Assembly (NCBI GenBank): GCA_036821845.1
Contig: DAISIT010000007.1
Location: forward strand, 1-64,000
Source: JAEUMD01 sp937950105
Lineage (GTDB): Bacteria > Pseudomonadota > Alphaproteobacteria > Rhizobiales > Hyphomicrobiaceae
Direction: 5' to 3'
Length of the DNA: 64,000 nt
Of this stretch, positions 1 through 7,544 are shown piece after piece; positions within the stretch are counted from its first letter, which is position 1; each line of letters starts with the position of its first letter. The notes beneath the pieces are model-generated. The model was not told where the DNA came from. It did no database searches and was given only the letters and a program-made list of their open reading frames with translations. Position numbers and translations under genes: made by a program.

Positions 1-1892
1 AGCGCGTCGGCCTTGGCATCGAACAGATCGACCTTGCCCTTGGTACCGGACCAGTGACGGCCGTTGCCATCGAACTTCGCGGTGCCTGTGCGCACGCCGG
101 CTGCCGAGGTGAACTGATCCTCGGGCCGCGCGCCGCGATAGGCTTGCCCGACTTCGAACAGCGCCACGTCGTCGAAGCCGCGATTGGCGTTGCGCTTCGC
201 CGCCGTCAGCAGGCCGGCGAGCAGGTTCGGTCGCATCGACGACATGTCGACAGAGATCGGGTTGGAGAGATCGAGCGCCGCATCGCCGCCGCCCAGCAGC
301 TCGGCTTCGCTCTTGGGCAGGAAGGACCAGGTGATCGCCTCGACCAGACCGCGCGCGGCCAGTGTGCGGCGCGCCCGGCGCGTGCGGCGCTGGCGTTCGG
401 TCAGCACAGGTTCGGCAACGCCCGAGAGACGCGGCAGCGGCGTCGACGGGATCGTATCGAGGCCGGCGATGCGGATCACCTCCTCGACCAGATCGGCATC
501 GCCGTGCACGTCCGGCCGCCAGCTCGGCACGGAGACGTCGAGCATGGTGCCCTTGCCCTTCGCCAGCGTGAAGCCGAGCGCGGTGAGCGTCTTCTTCACC
601 TCGGCTTCGGGAATGTCGCGCCCCGTCAGCTTGCCGACGCGAGCCGGATCGAAGGCGATCGTGCGCGCGGTATCCGGCACCTTGCCGGCGACCTTCGCCT
701 TCGATGGCGCGCCGCCGCAGATGTCGAGGATCATGCGCGTCGCCAGATCGAGGCCCGGCATCACCGAAGCGGGATCGACGCCGCGCTCGAAGCGGTAGCG
801 CGCGTCGGTGACGAGGCCGGCCTTGCGCCCGGTGATGGCGGTGCGGACGGGATCGAACCAGGCGCTCTCGATCAGCACGTCGGTGGTGGACTCGGTGGCG
901 CCGGAGGCTTCGCCGCCCATGATGCCGCCGAAACCGAGCGGGCCGTTGTCGTCGGCGATGACGCACATGGTGTCGTCGACCGCGTGCTCCTTGCCGTCGA
1001 GGCCGAGGAACTTCTCGCCGTTCTTGCCAAGGCGTGCGCGCACGGCGCCCTTCAGTTTGCCGGCGTCGTAGACGTGCAGCGGGCGGCCGAGATCGTTGGA
1101 GATGTAGTTGGTGACGTCGACGAGCGCGTTGATGGGGCGCTGGCCGATGGCCTTGAGCCGTGCCTGCATCCATGCCGGAGAAGCGCCGTTCTTGACGCCC
1201 TTGACGTAGCGGCCGGCGAACACCGGGCACGCCCTCGCCGCCTCCGGGGTGAACTCGAGGCGGATGGCGATCGGACTTTCAGTTTTGCCCTCGACGCCGT
1301 CGAGCTTGCGCATCGGCTTCAGAGTGCCGAGACCTGCGGCGGCAAGATCGCGCGCGATGCCGCGCACGCCGGTGCAGTCCGGACGGTTCGGCGTCAGCTT
1401 CACCTCGATGACAGGATCGTCGAGGCCGATCGCGGCGACGTAGCGCTCACCGACCTTCCCGGCGAGCGCGGCATCGACCTCGATGATGCCTTCGCTCTCG
1501 CTGGAGAGCTGCATTTCGGCGGCCGAGCACATCATGCCGTTGGAGACGACGCCTCGCACGGGCTTCTTTTCCAGCGTGATGCCGGAGCCCGGAATGTACG
1601 TGCCGAGCGGTGCGAATACACCGAGCATGCCTTCACGCGCGTTCGGCGCGCCGCACACCACTTCCATCAGCGGCTTGCCGGGGGCGATTTCGACCTGCAG
1701 CACGCGCAGGCGATCCGCGTTCGGGTGCTGTTTGGCTTCGACGACGCGCGCGATGGTGAAGGCGCCGAGAGCTGCGGCCGGATCCTCGACGCTCTCGACC
1801 TCGAGGCCGATCGCCGACAGTCGCGTCGCGATCTCGTCGAGCGATGCTGTCGTGTCGAGATGGTCCTTGAGCCAGGAGAGCGTGAACTTCAT
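1..1892 (-). CDS. pheT: Phenylalanine--tRNA ligase beta subunit (3' end beyond window)
   Basis: Beta subunit of the alpha2-beta2 phenylalanyl-tRNA synthetase, which charges tRNA-Phe in the cytoplasm. Translated from the ATG at 1892, the protein begins MKFTLSWLKDHLDT, the typical PheT start, continues into the EMAP/tRNA-binding-like domain (about residues 40-150, with VVCGAPNAR) and then B3/B4 and B5 domain sequence (RPLHVYDAGKLKG, GGIMGGEASG). About 630 codons are present and the C-terminal anticodon-binding part lies outside the window. It is the last gene of a minus-strand cluster with pheS, but a membrane protein and a cytochrome separate the two subunits, which normally sit side by side. 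Confidence 0.95.
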   Translation of the reverse strand, partial: MKFTLSWLKDHLDTTASLDEIATRLSAIGLEVESVEDPAAALGAFTIARVVEAKQHPNADRLRVLQVEIAPGKPLMEVVCGAPNAREGMLGVFAPLGTYIPGSGITLEKKPVRGVVSNGMMCSAAEMQLSSESEGIIEVDAALAGKVGERYVAAIGLDDPVIEVKLTPNRPDCTGVRGIARDLAAAGLGTLKPMRKLDGVEGKTESPIAIRLEFTPEAARACPVFAGRYVKGVKNGASPAWMQARLKAIGQRPINALVDVTNYISNDLGRPLHVYDAGKLKGAVRARLGKNGEKFLGLDGKEHAVDDTMCVIADDNGPLGFGGIMGGEASGATESTTDVLIESAWFDPVRTAITGRKAGLVTDARYRFERGVDPASVMPGLDLATRMILDICGGAPSKAKVAGKVPDTARTIAFDPARVGKLTGRDIPEAEVKKTLTALGFTLAKGKGTMLDVSVPSWRPDVHGDADLVEEVIRIAGLDTIPSTPLPRLSGVAEPVLTERQRRTRRARRTLAARGLVEAITWSFLPKSEAELLGGGDAALDLSNPISVDMSSMRPNLLAGLLTAAKRNANRGFDDVALFEVGQAYRGARPEDQFTSAAGVRTGTAKFDGNGRHWSGTKGKVDLFDAKADA

Positions 1893-1932
1893 GACGAAAG
1901 CGATCCTTCAATTCGGCGCAGCGCGGCGGCGG

Positions 1933-2472
1933 TCAGCGATCCACAGCGTGCTTCTTGCGTGCGGAATAGACCTTGGCCCAGATCCACACGAACGAAACGG
2001 CGATGCGGATGAGCGTCAGCCCGTAATAGATGCGGAAGACGAAGCAGTACCAGACGAACCAGCGCAGTGCCCGGTTCATATAGACGACACTCACGGACAG
2101 TTCGAAATGCTCCATGACGTCGAAGAAGCCGCCGCGCAGCACCAGATCGAGCGCGAAGAAGGCGGTGCCGATCGGGCCCGACGACGTCAGCGCACCCTTG
2201 GCATCGACGAACAGCTGCTGACCTTCGGCCTGCAGCAGCAGGCAGCTGATGACGAACGCGACATAGAACACCAGCATCGAGACGCCCATCGAGCGGTAGT
2301 AGATGAGCACGTGGCGCAGCGTATCGCGGCTGAAGCCGTAGTCGATCCAGTCGTCGAGATCGCGATGCTTGCTGTCGTGATAGAACCATGTCCAGAACGC
2401 CATCAGCGCCATGGCGACGCTCAGGCCGATGGCGAGCATCACGGGGACCGACATGTTCGTGACGAGCGGCAT
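1933..2472 (-). CDS. Uncharacterised multi-pass membrane protein between pheS and pheT
   Basis: A 179-residue protein I do not recognise. It has an N-terminal hydrophobic helix (about residues 8-30), a charged stretch with HDSKHRDLDDWIDYGF, a second helix around 60-82, and hydrophobic segments near 100-115 and 140-165, ending in a basic tail. It is therefore probably an inner-membrane protein with about four helices. It lies 40 bases before pheT and 53 bases after the cytochrome-like gene, all in the same direction, so co-transcription with both is likely. No ribosome-binding site decides between the ATG at 2472 and the one at 2454. No catalytic motif is visible. Confidence 0.75.
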   Translation of the reverse strand: MPLVTNMSVPVMLAIGLSVAMALMAFWTWFYHDSKHRDLDDWIDYGFSRDTLRHVLIYYRSMGVSMLVFYVAFVISCLLLQAEGQQLFVDAKGALTSSGPIGTAFFALDLVLRGGFFDVMEHFELSVSVVYMNRALRWFVWYCFVFRIYYGLTLIRIAVSFVWIWAKVYSARKKHAVDR

Positions 2473-2525
2473 GTCGCGTCATACTCGATTTCTGGCATCG
2501 AGGAACGGAGTGTACGTGGCGGCGA

Positions 2526-3041
2526 TCATTGCGCCTCGATCCGCCAGGCGGCGTGGCAGCCCGAGCAGTTGGCGAGGATGCCGGCGAGCTGCTTCATCAC
2601 GCTGGCCTTGTCGCCCATGCTTTCGGCCTCGAGCGCCAGCGCATCGAAGCGCTTGTGCGTGTCCATGCCGAGCATGCGGAACTCGGGCGGCATCTTCATC
2701 ATCATGCCGGGAGGGACCTCGTGCGTGGCGCCCATGCCGGAGGCGCGCGCGAATTTCGCCGCGTCCTTCGGCTTGTCGTCGGCGAGCGCCGCGACGATGC
2801 CGTGCACATGATCGAGGAAGGCGCGCATTTCGGCGAGCACGAAGTTGCGCTCTGCGGGTGTCAGCCGGATCGCTTGCCGCTCGTCCTTGATTTCGGCGGC
2901 CGGCTTGCCGTCGCCCATCATGTGATGACCGTGGTGCTGCATGTCGTGTCCGGGCATCGGTGGCGCCGGCTGCTGCGCCAGCGCGTTCGCGCCGAATGCG
3001 ATAATGGCGATGCCTGCAAGTGTGCGCGCGATCCTCGACAT
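2526..3041 (-). CDS. Exported c-type cytochrome, cytochrome c'-like, with Met/His-rich N-terminus
   Basis: A 171-residue protein with a signal peptide (about residues 1-22, ending NALAQ) and one haem-attachment motif CSGCH at residues 159-163, close to the C-terminus. A C-terminal CxxCH on a helical protein is the arrangement of cytochrome c'/c-556. Between residues 28 and 43 there is a Met/His-rich stretch (GHDMQHHGHHMMGD) that could bind metal. The start at 3041 is chosen because AAAGGAGA lies just upstream and the signal peptide begins there; a longer frame upstream would overlap pheS. It sits between pheS and the membrane protein gene. Electron-transfer or gas-binding roles are both possible; the partner is unknown. 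Confidence 0.8.
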   Translation of the reverse strand: MSRIARTLAGIAIIAFGANALAQQPAPPMPGHDMQHHGHHMMGDGKPAAEIKDERQAIRLTPAERNFVLAEMRAFLDHVHGIVAALADDKPKDAAKFARASGMGATHEVPPGMMMKMPPEFRMLGMDTHKRFDALALEAESMGDKASVMKQLAGILANCSGCHAAWRIEAQ

Positions 3042-3099
3042 CGATAGTCTCCTTTGCGTGCGATCAGCGATCATCGGTCCGTGCGAACGTTTTGGCCCG

Positions 3100-4170
3100 T
3101 CACGACGAAAGACCGCCGGCCAGCGTCGGCACATCGAGCGTCGAGAAGCCGTAGTGCTTGAGCCAGCGGAGGTCGCCGCCGAAGAACGCGCGCAGGTCTG
3201 TCAGTCCGTACTTCAGCATGGCCATGCGGTCGATGCCCATGCCGAAAGCGTAGCCCTGGTACTTCTTCGGATCGATGCCGCAGTTCTCCAGCACCTTCGG
3301 ATGCACCATGCCGCAGCCGCCGATCTCCAGCCACTTTCCGGGCTTGCCGATGGCGTCGGCGGCGATGTCGATTTCGGCCGAGGGTTCGGTGAACGGGAAG
3401 TACGAGGCGCGAAACCGCATCTTCACCTCGTCGACCTCGAAGAACGCCTTGCACATTTCCTCGAGCGTCCACTTGAGGTGGCCCATGTGGGTCGCCTCGT
3501 CGATCACCAGCGCCTCGATCTGGTGGAACATCGGCGTGTGCGTCTGGTCGCTGTCGCAACGGTAGACGCGGCCCGGCGCAATGATGCGGATCGGCGGCTT
3601 CTGCTTCAGCATGGTGCGGATCTGCACCGGGCTCGTATGCGTGCGCAGCACGAGCCGCTCGCCCTTGTCGTTGGGCGAGAAATAGAACGTGTCGTGGTCC
3701 TGCCGCGACGGATGCTCCGGCGGAATGTTGAGCTTGGTGAAATTGTAGTCGTCGCTCTCGATGTCGGGCCCTTCCGCGACCGAGAATCCCATGTCGGCGA
3801 AGATCTCGGCGAGTTCGTCCATCACCTGGCTGACCGGGTGGATGCGTCCCTCGCGCTCGGGACCGCTGCGAACGGGCAGCGTGATGTCGGCGCGCTCGTT
3901 GACGAGGCGCGCTTCGAGGGCGGCTTCCTCGAGTGCGGCCTTGCGCACATCGAGGGCATCGCTGACGCGTGTCTTCACGCCATTGACGGCCTGGCCGAAA
4001 TTCTTGCGCTCGTCCGGCGCCATCTTGCCGAGTGTCTGCATCAGCTCGGGGATGCGGCCCTTCTTGCCGAGGGCGGCGACACGCACCTTGTCCAGCTCGT
4101 CGAGGCTCGCCGCGGCGGCGATGCCGGCGACGAGTTCGGTTTCGAGGGCGGCGAGATCGGTCGAGGACAT
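3100..4170 (-). CDS. pheS: Phenylalanine--tRNA ligase alpha subunit
   Basis: Catalytic alpha subunit of phenylalanyl-tRNA synthetase, 356 residues, the usual length. An N-terminal coiled coil (about 1-90) is followed by the class II aminoacyl-tRNA synthetase core: HPVSQVMDELAEIFADMGF, the motif-2 region RFRASYFPFTEPSAEIDI and motif 3 GMGIDRMAMLKYG near residues 320-335. The start at 4170 (MSSTDLAALE) matches the family; the upstream in-frame ATG at 4227 adds 19 basic residues with no family support. The gene follows the hicBA pair and precedes the cytochrome gene by 58 bases. Confidence 0.97.
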   Translation of the reverse strand: MSSTDLAALETELVAGIAAAASLDELDKVRVAALGKKGRIPELMQTLGKMAPDERKNFGQAVNGVKTRVSDALDVRKAALEEAALEARLVNERADITLPVRSGPEREGRIHPVSQVMDELAEIFADMGFSVAEGPDIESDDYNFTKLNIPPEHPSRQDHDTFYFSPNDKGERLVLRTHTSPVQIRTMLKQKPPIRIIAPGRVYRCDSDQTHTPMFHQIEALVIDEATHMGHLKWTLEEMCKAFFEVDEVKMRFRASYFPFTEPSAEIDIAADAIGKPGKWLEIGGCGMVHPKVLENCGIDPKKYQGYAFGMGIDRMAMLKYGLTDLRAFFGGDLRWLKHYGFSTLDVPTLAGGLSS

Positions 4171-4256
4171 GCAGTTTGCTCCACGAATTGACGCGGCCGG
4201 AGTACGCCGCCGTGCGGCCGAAGGCAAGCCGTCGTGTCCTGCCAGGACGTGAATCG

Positions 4257-4478
4257 TCAGCGCTCGAACAGGGCCTTGGGCAAGCCACTCTGGCGGATGA
4301 TCGAGCGCAGCGTACCGATAGCCAGTTGCCTGTGGTCGGGCACGGGGATCGTGGTCGTCGCGGTCTCCGACCGACGTTGTATCACGACGTGGCTGCCGCG
4401 CTGGCGCACTTCGATGAACCCGTTCGCGGCGAGAATGGCGATCACCTCGCGACCGCTGATGACCGCCAGTTCACCCAA
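4257..4478 (-). CDS. hicA: HicA-family toxin (mRNA interferase-like)
   Basis: A 73-residue protein with the HicA/YcfA double-stranded-RNA-binding-like fold signature: a short helix, then RQRGSHVVIQR with the catalytic-position histidine, then TIPVPDHRQLAIGTLRSIIRQSG. HicA toxins cleave mRNA and are held inactive by HicB. The start overlaps the end of hicB by 8 bases, as in a translationally coupled pair with the antitoxin first. It lies 87 bases upstream of pheS, in the same direction, inside a ribosomal-protein/aminoacyl-tRNA-synthetase cluster. Function is inferred from family only. Confidence 0.85.
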   Translation of the reverse strand: MGELAVISGREVIAILAANGFIEVRQRGSHVVIQRRSETATTTIPVPDHRQLAIGTLRSIIRQSGLPKALFER

Positions 4479-4692
4479 CGGCCACCTCGACCTGGGTGAC
4501 GTAGACTTCGCTGGTCAGGCGGCGGCTGATCTCTTCCGCCGAAGCGGTCTCGAAATACAGCGACAGAGCTTCGGCAAGGTTCGCGCGTGCTTCGGCGACG
4601 CTACCACCCTGGCTGGCAACATCCAGCTCGGGGCAGAGGGCGACGAACAGGTCGCCCTCTCGCTCGATGATGGCTGTAAAGCGCTGCAGCAT
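4471..4692 (-). CDS. hicB: HicB-family antitoxin, short form lacking a DNA-binding tail
   Basis: A 73-residue protein matching the partially degraded RNase-H-like domain of HicB: FTAIIEREGDLFVALCPELDVASQG followed by SVAEARANLAEALSLYF. Full HicB antitoxins usually carry a C-terminal HTH or ribbon-helix-helix domain that represses the operon; here the protein stops after the first domain with a short tail, so autoregulation by this protein is doubtful. It is transcribed before hicA and overlaps it by 8 bases. There are 88 bases between rplT and this gene. Confidence 0.8.
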   Translation of the reverse strand: MLQRFTAIIEREGDLFVALCPELDVASQGGSVAEARANLAEALSLYFETASAEEISRRLTSEVYVTQVEVAVG

Positions 4693-4780
4693 GGCCGGTT
4701 GCCCCGTGATCGGTCAGCCGAGTGTACGGCATCGGCGCCGGACGGGTCTACACATCAGCCACGATCGTCTGGCGAGCCCC

Positions 4781-5155
4781 TCAGGCGGCCTTCTTGACGG
4801 CGGCCTGCGCCTGATCGACCAGCGCCTTGAAGCCGGACATGTCGCGCGCTGCGATGTCGGCCAGCACCTTGCGGTCCATCTCGATGCCGGCCTTGTTGAG
4901 GCCGTCCATGAAGCGGGCGTAGGTCATGGTGTTGGCACTCGCCTCACGCACGGCGGCGTTGATGCGCTGGATCCAGAGAGCGCGGAAGTTGCGCTTCTTC
5001 ACCTTGCGGTCGCGATAGGCGTATTGCATCGCCTTCTCGACCGCCTGCTTGGCGATGCGAATGGTATTCTTGCGGCGGCAGTAATAGCCCTTGGCAGCCT
5101 TGATGACTTTCTTGTGCTTGGCGTGGGCGGTGACGCCGCGCTTGACGCGAGCCAT
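4781..5155 (-). CDS. rplT: 50S ribosomal protein L20
   Basis: Large-subunit assembly protein L20, 124 residues, near the usual length of about 118-120. The start MARVKRGVTAHAKHKKVIKAAKGYYCRR and the middle motif RDRKVKKRNFRALWIQRINAA are diagnostic. The basic N-terminal arm binds 23S rRNA, and in several bacteria L20 also represses its own operon by binding the leader mRNA. It follows rpmI by 90 bases, the standard order. Confidence 0.98.
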   Translation of the reverse strand: MARVKRGVTAHAKHKKVIKAAKGYYCRRKNTIRIAKQAVEKAMQYAYRDRKVKKRNFRALWIQRINAAVREASANTMTYARFMDGLNKAGIEMDRKVLADIAARDMSGFKALVDQAQAAVKKAA

Positions 5156-5245
5156 GGTAGTTCTCCGCTAAAACTGGGTGTTGGGGGCGATCAATTCGTC
5201 AGCTGCTGAAGTCGTGGCGCGCAACCTTTTGGCGCGCCTTGGATA

Positions 5246-5446
5246 TCAGCGATTGTACGGCATGTACTTCTTGACGATCTTGGCGTCGCTGTCGTCGAGC
5301 ACCATGGCGCCGCGCGCATTGCGAACGAACTTCGCGGTGCGCTTGATCATGCCGTGACGCTTGCCGGCTGCGCCGGACTTGACCTTGCCCGTTGCGGTGA
5401 ACTTGAAGCGCTTTTTGGCGCCACTCTTGGTCTTCTGCTTGGGCAT
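5246..5446 (-). CDS. rpmI: 50S ribosomal protein L35
   Basis: Large-subunit protein L35, 66 residues, beginning MPKQKTKSGAKKRFKFT and ending KYMPYNR, the typical family ends. The start at 5446 is preceded by GAGGAG at a normal distance; the longer in-frame extension upstream is a non-family sequence and is not used. First gene of the rpmI-rplT unit. infC, which normally precedes rpmI, lies about 8.5 kb away on the same strand beyond an efflux operon that points the other way. Confidence 0.97.
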   Translation of the reverse strand: MPKQKTKSGAKKRFKFTATGKVKSGAAGKRHGMIKRTAKFVRNARGAMVLDDSDAKIVKKYMPYNR

Positions 5447-6056
5447 TTTGCTCTCCTCGTGAAGCCTGGTGCGCGCCGTCTCGCGCGAGCCCGAAAAACG
5501 GACCCGGCGACCTCCTGTTTGAACGGAAACGGCTGGTGCCGCCCGGCCCCGCGTGCGATCAGGCCGGAGCCCGGTCACCCTCGGAGGAGGTGCTTTGAAC
5601 GGCTTTCGCTGATGGATCAAAGCATTAGGAGCCGCCACGGCATGCCCCGCCGGGCGGCTCGACGAACGGGCTTATACTGGCAAGACGGCAGGCGCGCAAG
5701 GTTCTCCATGCTGTTGCCGCGGTTGCGGCCGATGAATGGCGGGCAACCGGCGGTTCAGGCGAGGTTCGGGCCAGTTCGTCCAAAGTCCGGTTTGCGCTGG
5801 ATCGCCTCGTCGCCCGAGGCGGCATGCCCCGGCGCGAGAGCCGGACCGGATCACCAACCTGTCGCACCGGACCGGTCCGGCTCGCAGCCCGCGGCAGGTA
5901 CTCCGGGACCGCGGGCGGTTACCGCTGCGAACGACCGCCTGAGCTTGATTTCGTCATCTGACGTATACCTTCAAAGAAAAGCGACGGGTCGGGCCTGAGC
6001 CGAGCGTTGCATCGGGGGGCCGGACGCCGGCACCCTAACCGCCGAAAGGAAGCGTC
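5447..6056. other. Divergent intergenic region between rpmI and the RND efflux operon
   Basis: About 610 bases with no convincing gene. On the minus strand it should hold the rpmI-rplT promoter and leader (see the candidate at 5671-5699). On the plus side it should hold the efflux promoter: a small perfect inverted repeat CGTCA-TC-TGACG lies at 5952-5963, directly beside a TATACC, about 90 bases before the adaptor gene, and could be an operator. No regulator gene is adjacent. Confidence 0.5.
5671..5699 (-). promoter_or_regulatory. Candidate sigma-70-type promoter for rpmI-rplT
   Basis: Read on the minus strand, TTGCGC and TATAAG are separated by 17 bases (plus-strand positions 5694-5699 and 5671-5676). 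Transcription from here would give a leader of about 220 bases before rpmI, long enough for the L20- or structure-based control known for this operon in other bacteria. Inferred from spacing only. Confidence 0.35.
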
Positions 6057-7544
6057 GTGTCGACGATCTCCAAGCTGACCGTGACGATCGGCCTTGCCGC
6101 GAGCCTCGCCGGCGGTCTCGTTTATCTGAAACCCGTGCCGGGTGACTGGCTGCCAGCCTGGATGCCGGACGCGGTGCGGACCGCCGTCAGTCAGGATGCA
6201 CCGGTTGCCACGGCGGCCGAGGGCGATAGCGCGGGCCAGGGCGGCGAAAGGCGTGGCGAGGGCCGTCGCGGCCGCCGCCGGGCCGAAGGTGGTGAAGGCG
6301 CCAGCAACAACGGAGGCAGCGGCGGACGGCGTGGCCGCCGCGGCGGCGCGGGAGACGGACCGGTGCCGGTGCTCGTCGCCGATGTCGCCAGGAAGGACGT
6401 GCCGGTGATGCTCGAGGGCGTCGGCACGGCACGGCCGCTGAAAACCGTCACGGTTCGTCCGCAGGTCGACGGCACCATCCAGCACATCGCCTTCGCCGAA
6501 GGCCAGGACGTGCGCGAGGGCGATCTGCTCGCCGAGATCGATCCCGCGACCTACCGCGCCTTGCGCGATCAGGCGGCGGCGAAGGCCACGCTGACCGAGA
6601 AGCAGCTCGAAAACGCTCGCCTCGATCTGACGCGCTACCAGAAGATTCCCGGCGTCGTCGCCGACAAGACGGTCGATACACAGCGCGCGCAGGTGGCGCA
6701 GCTCGAAGCCCAGCTCAAGGCCGATACCGCCGCGCTCGCCAACGCCGAGACGGTGCTCGGCTACACGCGCATCACCTCGCCGATCAGCGGCCGTGTCGGC
6801 ATGCGCCTCGTCGACGAGGGCAACCTCGTGCGTTCGGGTGATGGCGGTCTCGTCGTCATCACGCAGATACAACCGATCGCGGTGCTGTTCACGCTGCCGC
6901 AGCAGCGGCTGGCGGAGGTCAACCGGGCGCTGGCCACGGGCGAGGTGCAGGTCGAGGCGCTCGGCACCGACGGGCGCAAGGTGATCGACAAGGGTGTCCT
7001 CAAGGTCGTCGACAACCAGATCGACCAGCAGACCGGCACCGTGAAAATGAAGGCCGACTTCCCCAATGCCGAGCGGCAGCTGTGGCCGGGACAGTTCGCC
7101 AACGTGCGTGTGCGCGTCGACACCGAAAAGGACGCGATCGTTATTCCGCTCTCCGCCGTCCAGCGCGGCCCGAACGGCACGTTTGCGTATGTCGTCGGCG
7201 AGGATACGAGTGCCCGCATCACCCCGGTCACGCTCGGAACCATGACAGAAAGCGAGGCGGTCGTGACAGCCGGCCTCGAAGCTGGCCAGAAGGTCGTGAC
7301 GTCGGGCTTCGGCCGCTTGAGTGACGGCGCCAAGGTGACGGTGTCGACTCCGGCTGATCCGGCGGTTCCTTCGGCGCCGCCGGCCGGGCCTGCGAGCCCG
7401 CCCGCGGCCTCGAACAGTGACGCGGCGCCCTCCGCCGCCGTGCAACGCGACGGCGATCAGCGGCGCGGCAACGGCCGCCGCAGCGGCAATGCGCGCGCCG
7501 ATCGCGACAGCACCACGGCCGACGCCAGCGGAGCCGTGAGATGA
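6057..7544 (+). CDS. mdtA: RND efflux periplasmic adaptor (MdtA-like) with Arg/Gly-rich insert
   Basis: Membrane-fusion protein, 495 residues, that should link the inner-membrane RND pumps MdtB/MdtC to an outer-membrane channel. It begins at GTG 6057 behind GAAAGGA. Residues 5-25 are a signal anchor; about 107 onward is the adaptor core: barrel/lipoyl half (TVRPQVDGTIQHIAFAEGQ), alpha hairpin around 175-235, second lipoyl half (TRITSPISGRVG) and the beta-barrel/membrane-proximal domains to about 425. Two low-complexity additions are unusual: an Arg/Gly-rich stretch at about residues 58-102 (GERRGEGRRGRRR) between anchor and core, and a Pro/Ala then Arg-rich C-terminal tail. No outer-membrane component gene is nearby. 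Its stop overlaps mdtB by 4 bases. Confidence 0.9.
   Translation: MSTISKLTVTIGLAASLAGGLVYLKPVPGDWLPAWMPDAVRTAVSQDAPVATAAEGDSAGQGGERRGEGRRGRRRAEGGEGASNNGGSGGRRGRRGGAGDGPVPVLVADVARKDVPVMLEGVGTARPLKTVTVRPQVDGTIQHIAFAEGQDVREGDLLAEIDPATYRALRDQAAAKATLTEKQLENARLDLTRYQKIPGVVADKTVDTQRAQVAQLEAQLKADTAALANAETVLGYTRITSPISGRVGMRLVDEGNLVRSGDGGLVVITQIQPIAVLFTLPQQRLAEVNRALATGEVQVEALGTDGRKVIDKGVLKVVDNQIDQQTGTVKMKADFPNAERQLWPGQFANVRVRVDTEKDAIVIPLSAVQRGPNGTFAYVVGEDTSARITPVTLGTMTESEAVVTAGLEAGQKVVTSGFGRLSDGAKVTVSTPADPAVPSAPPAGPASPPAASNSDAAPSAAVQRDGDQRRGNGRRSGNARADRDSTTADASGAVR

Noticed and set aside
54..2012. Long open frame on the plus strand (652 codons) opposite pheT.
   Set aside because: High-GC shadow of pheT; the sequence is Arg/Asp/Ala-rich with no domain, and PheT is well supported on the other strand.
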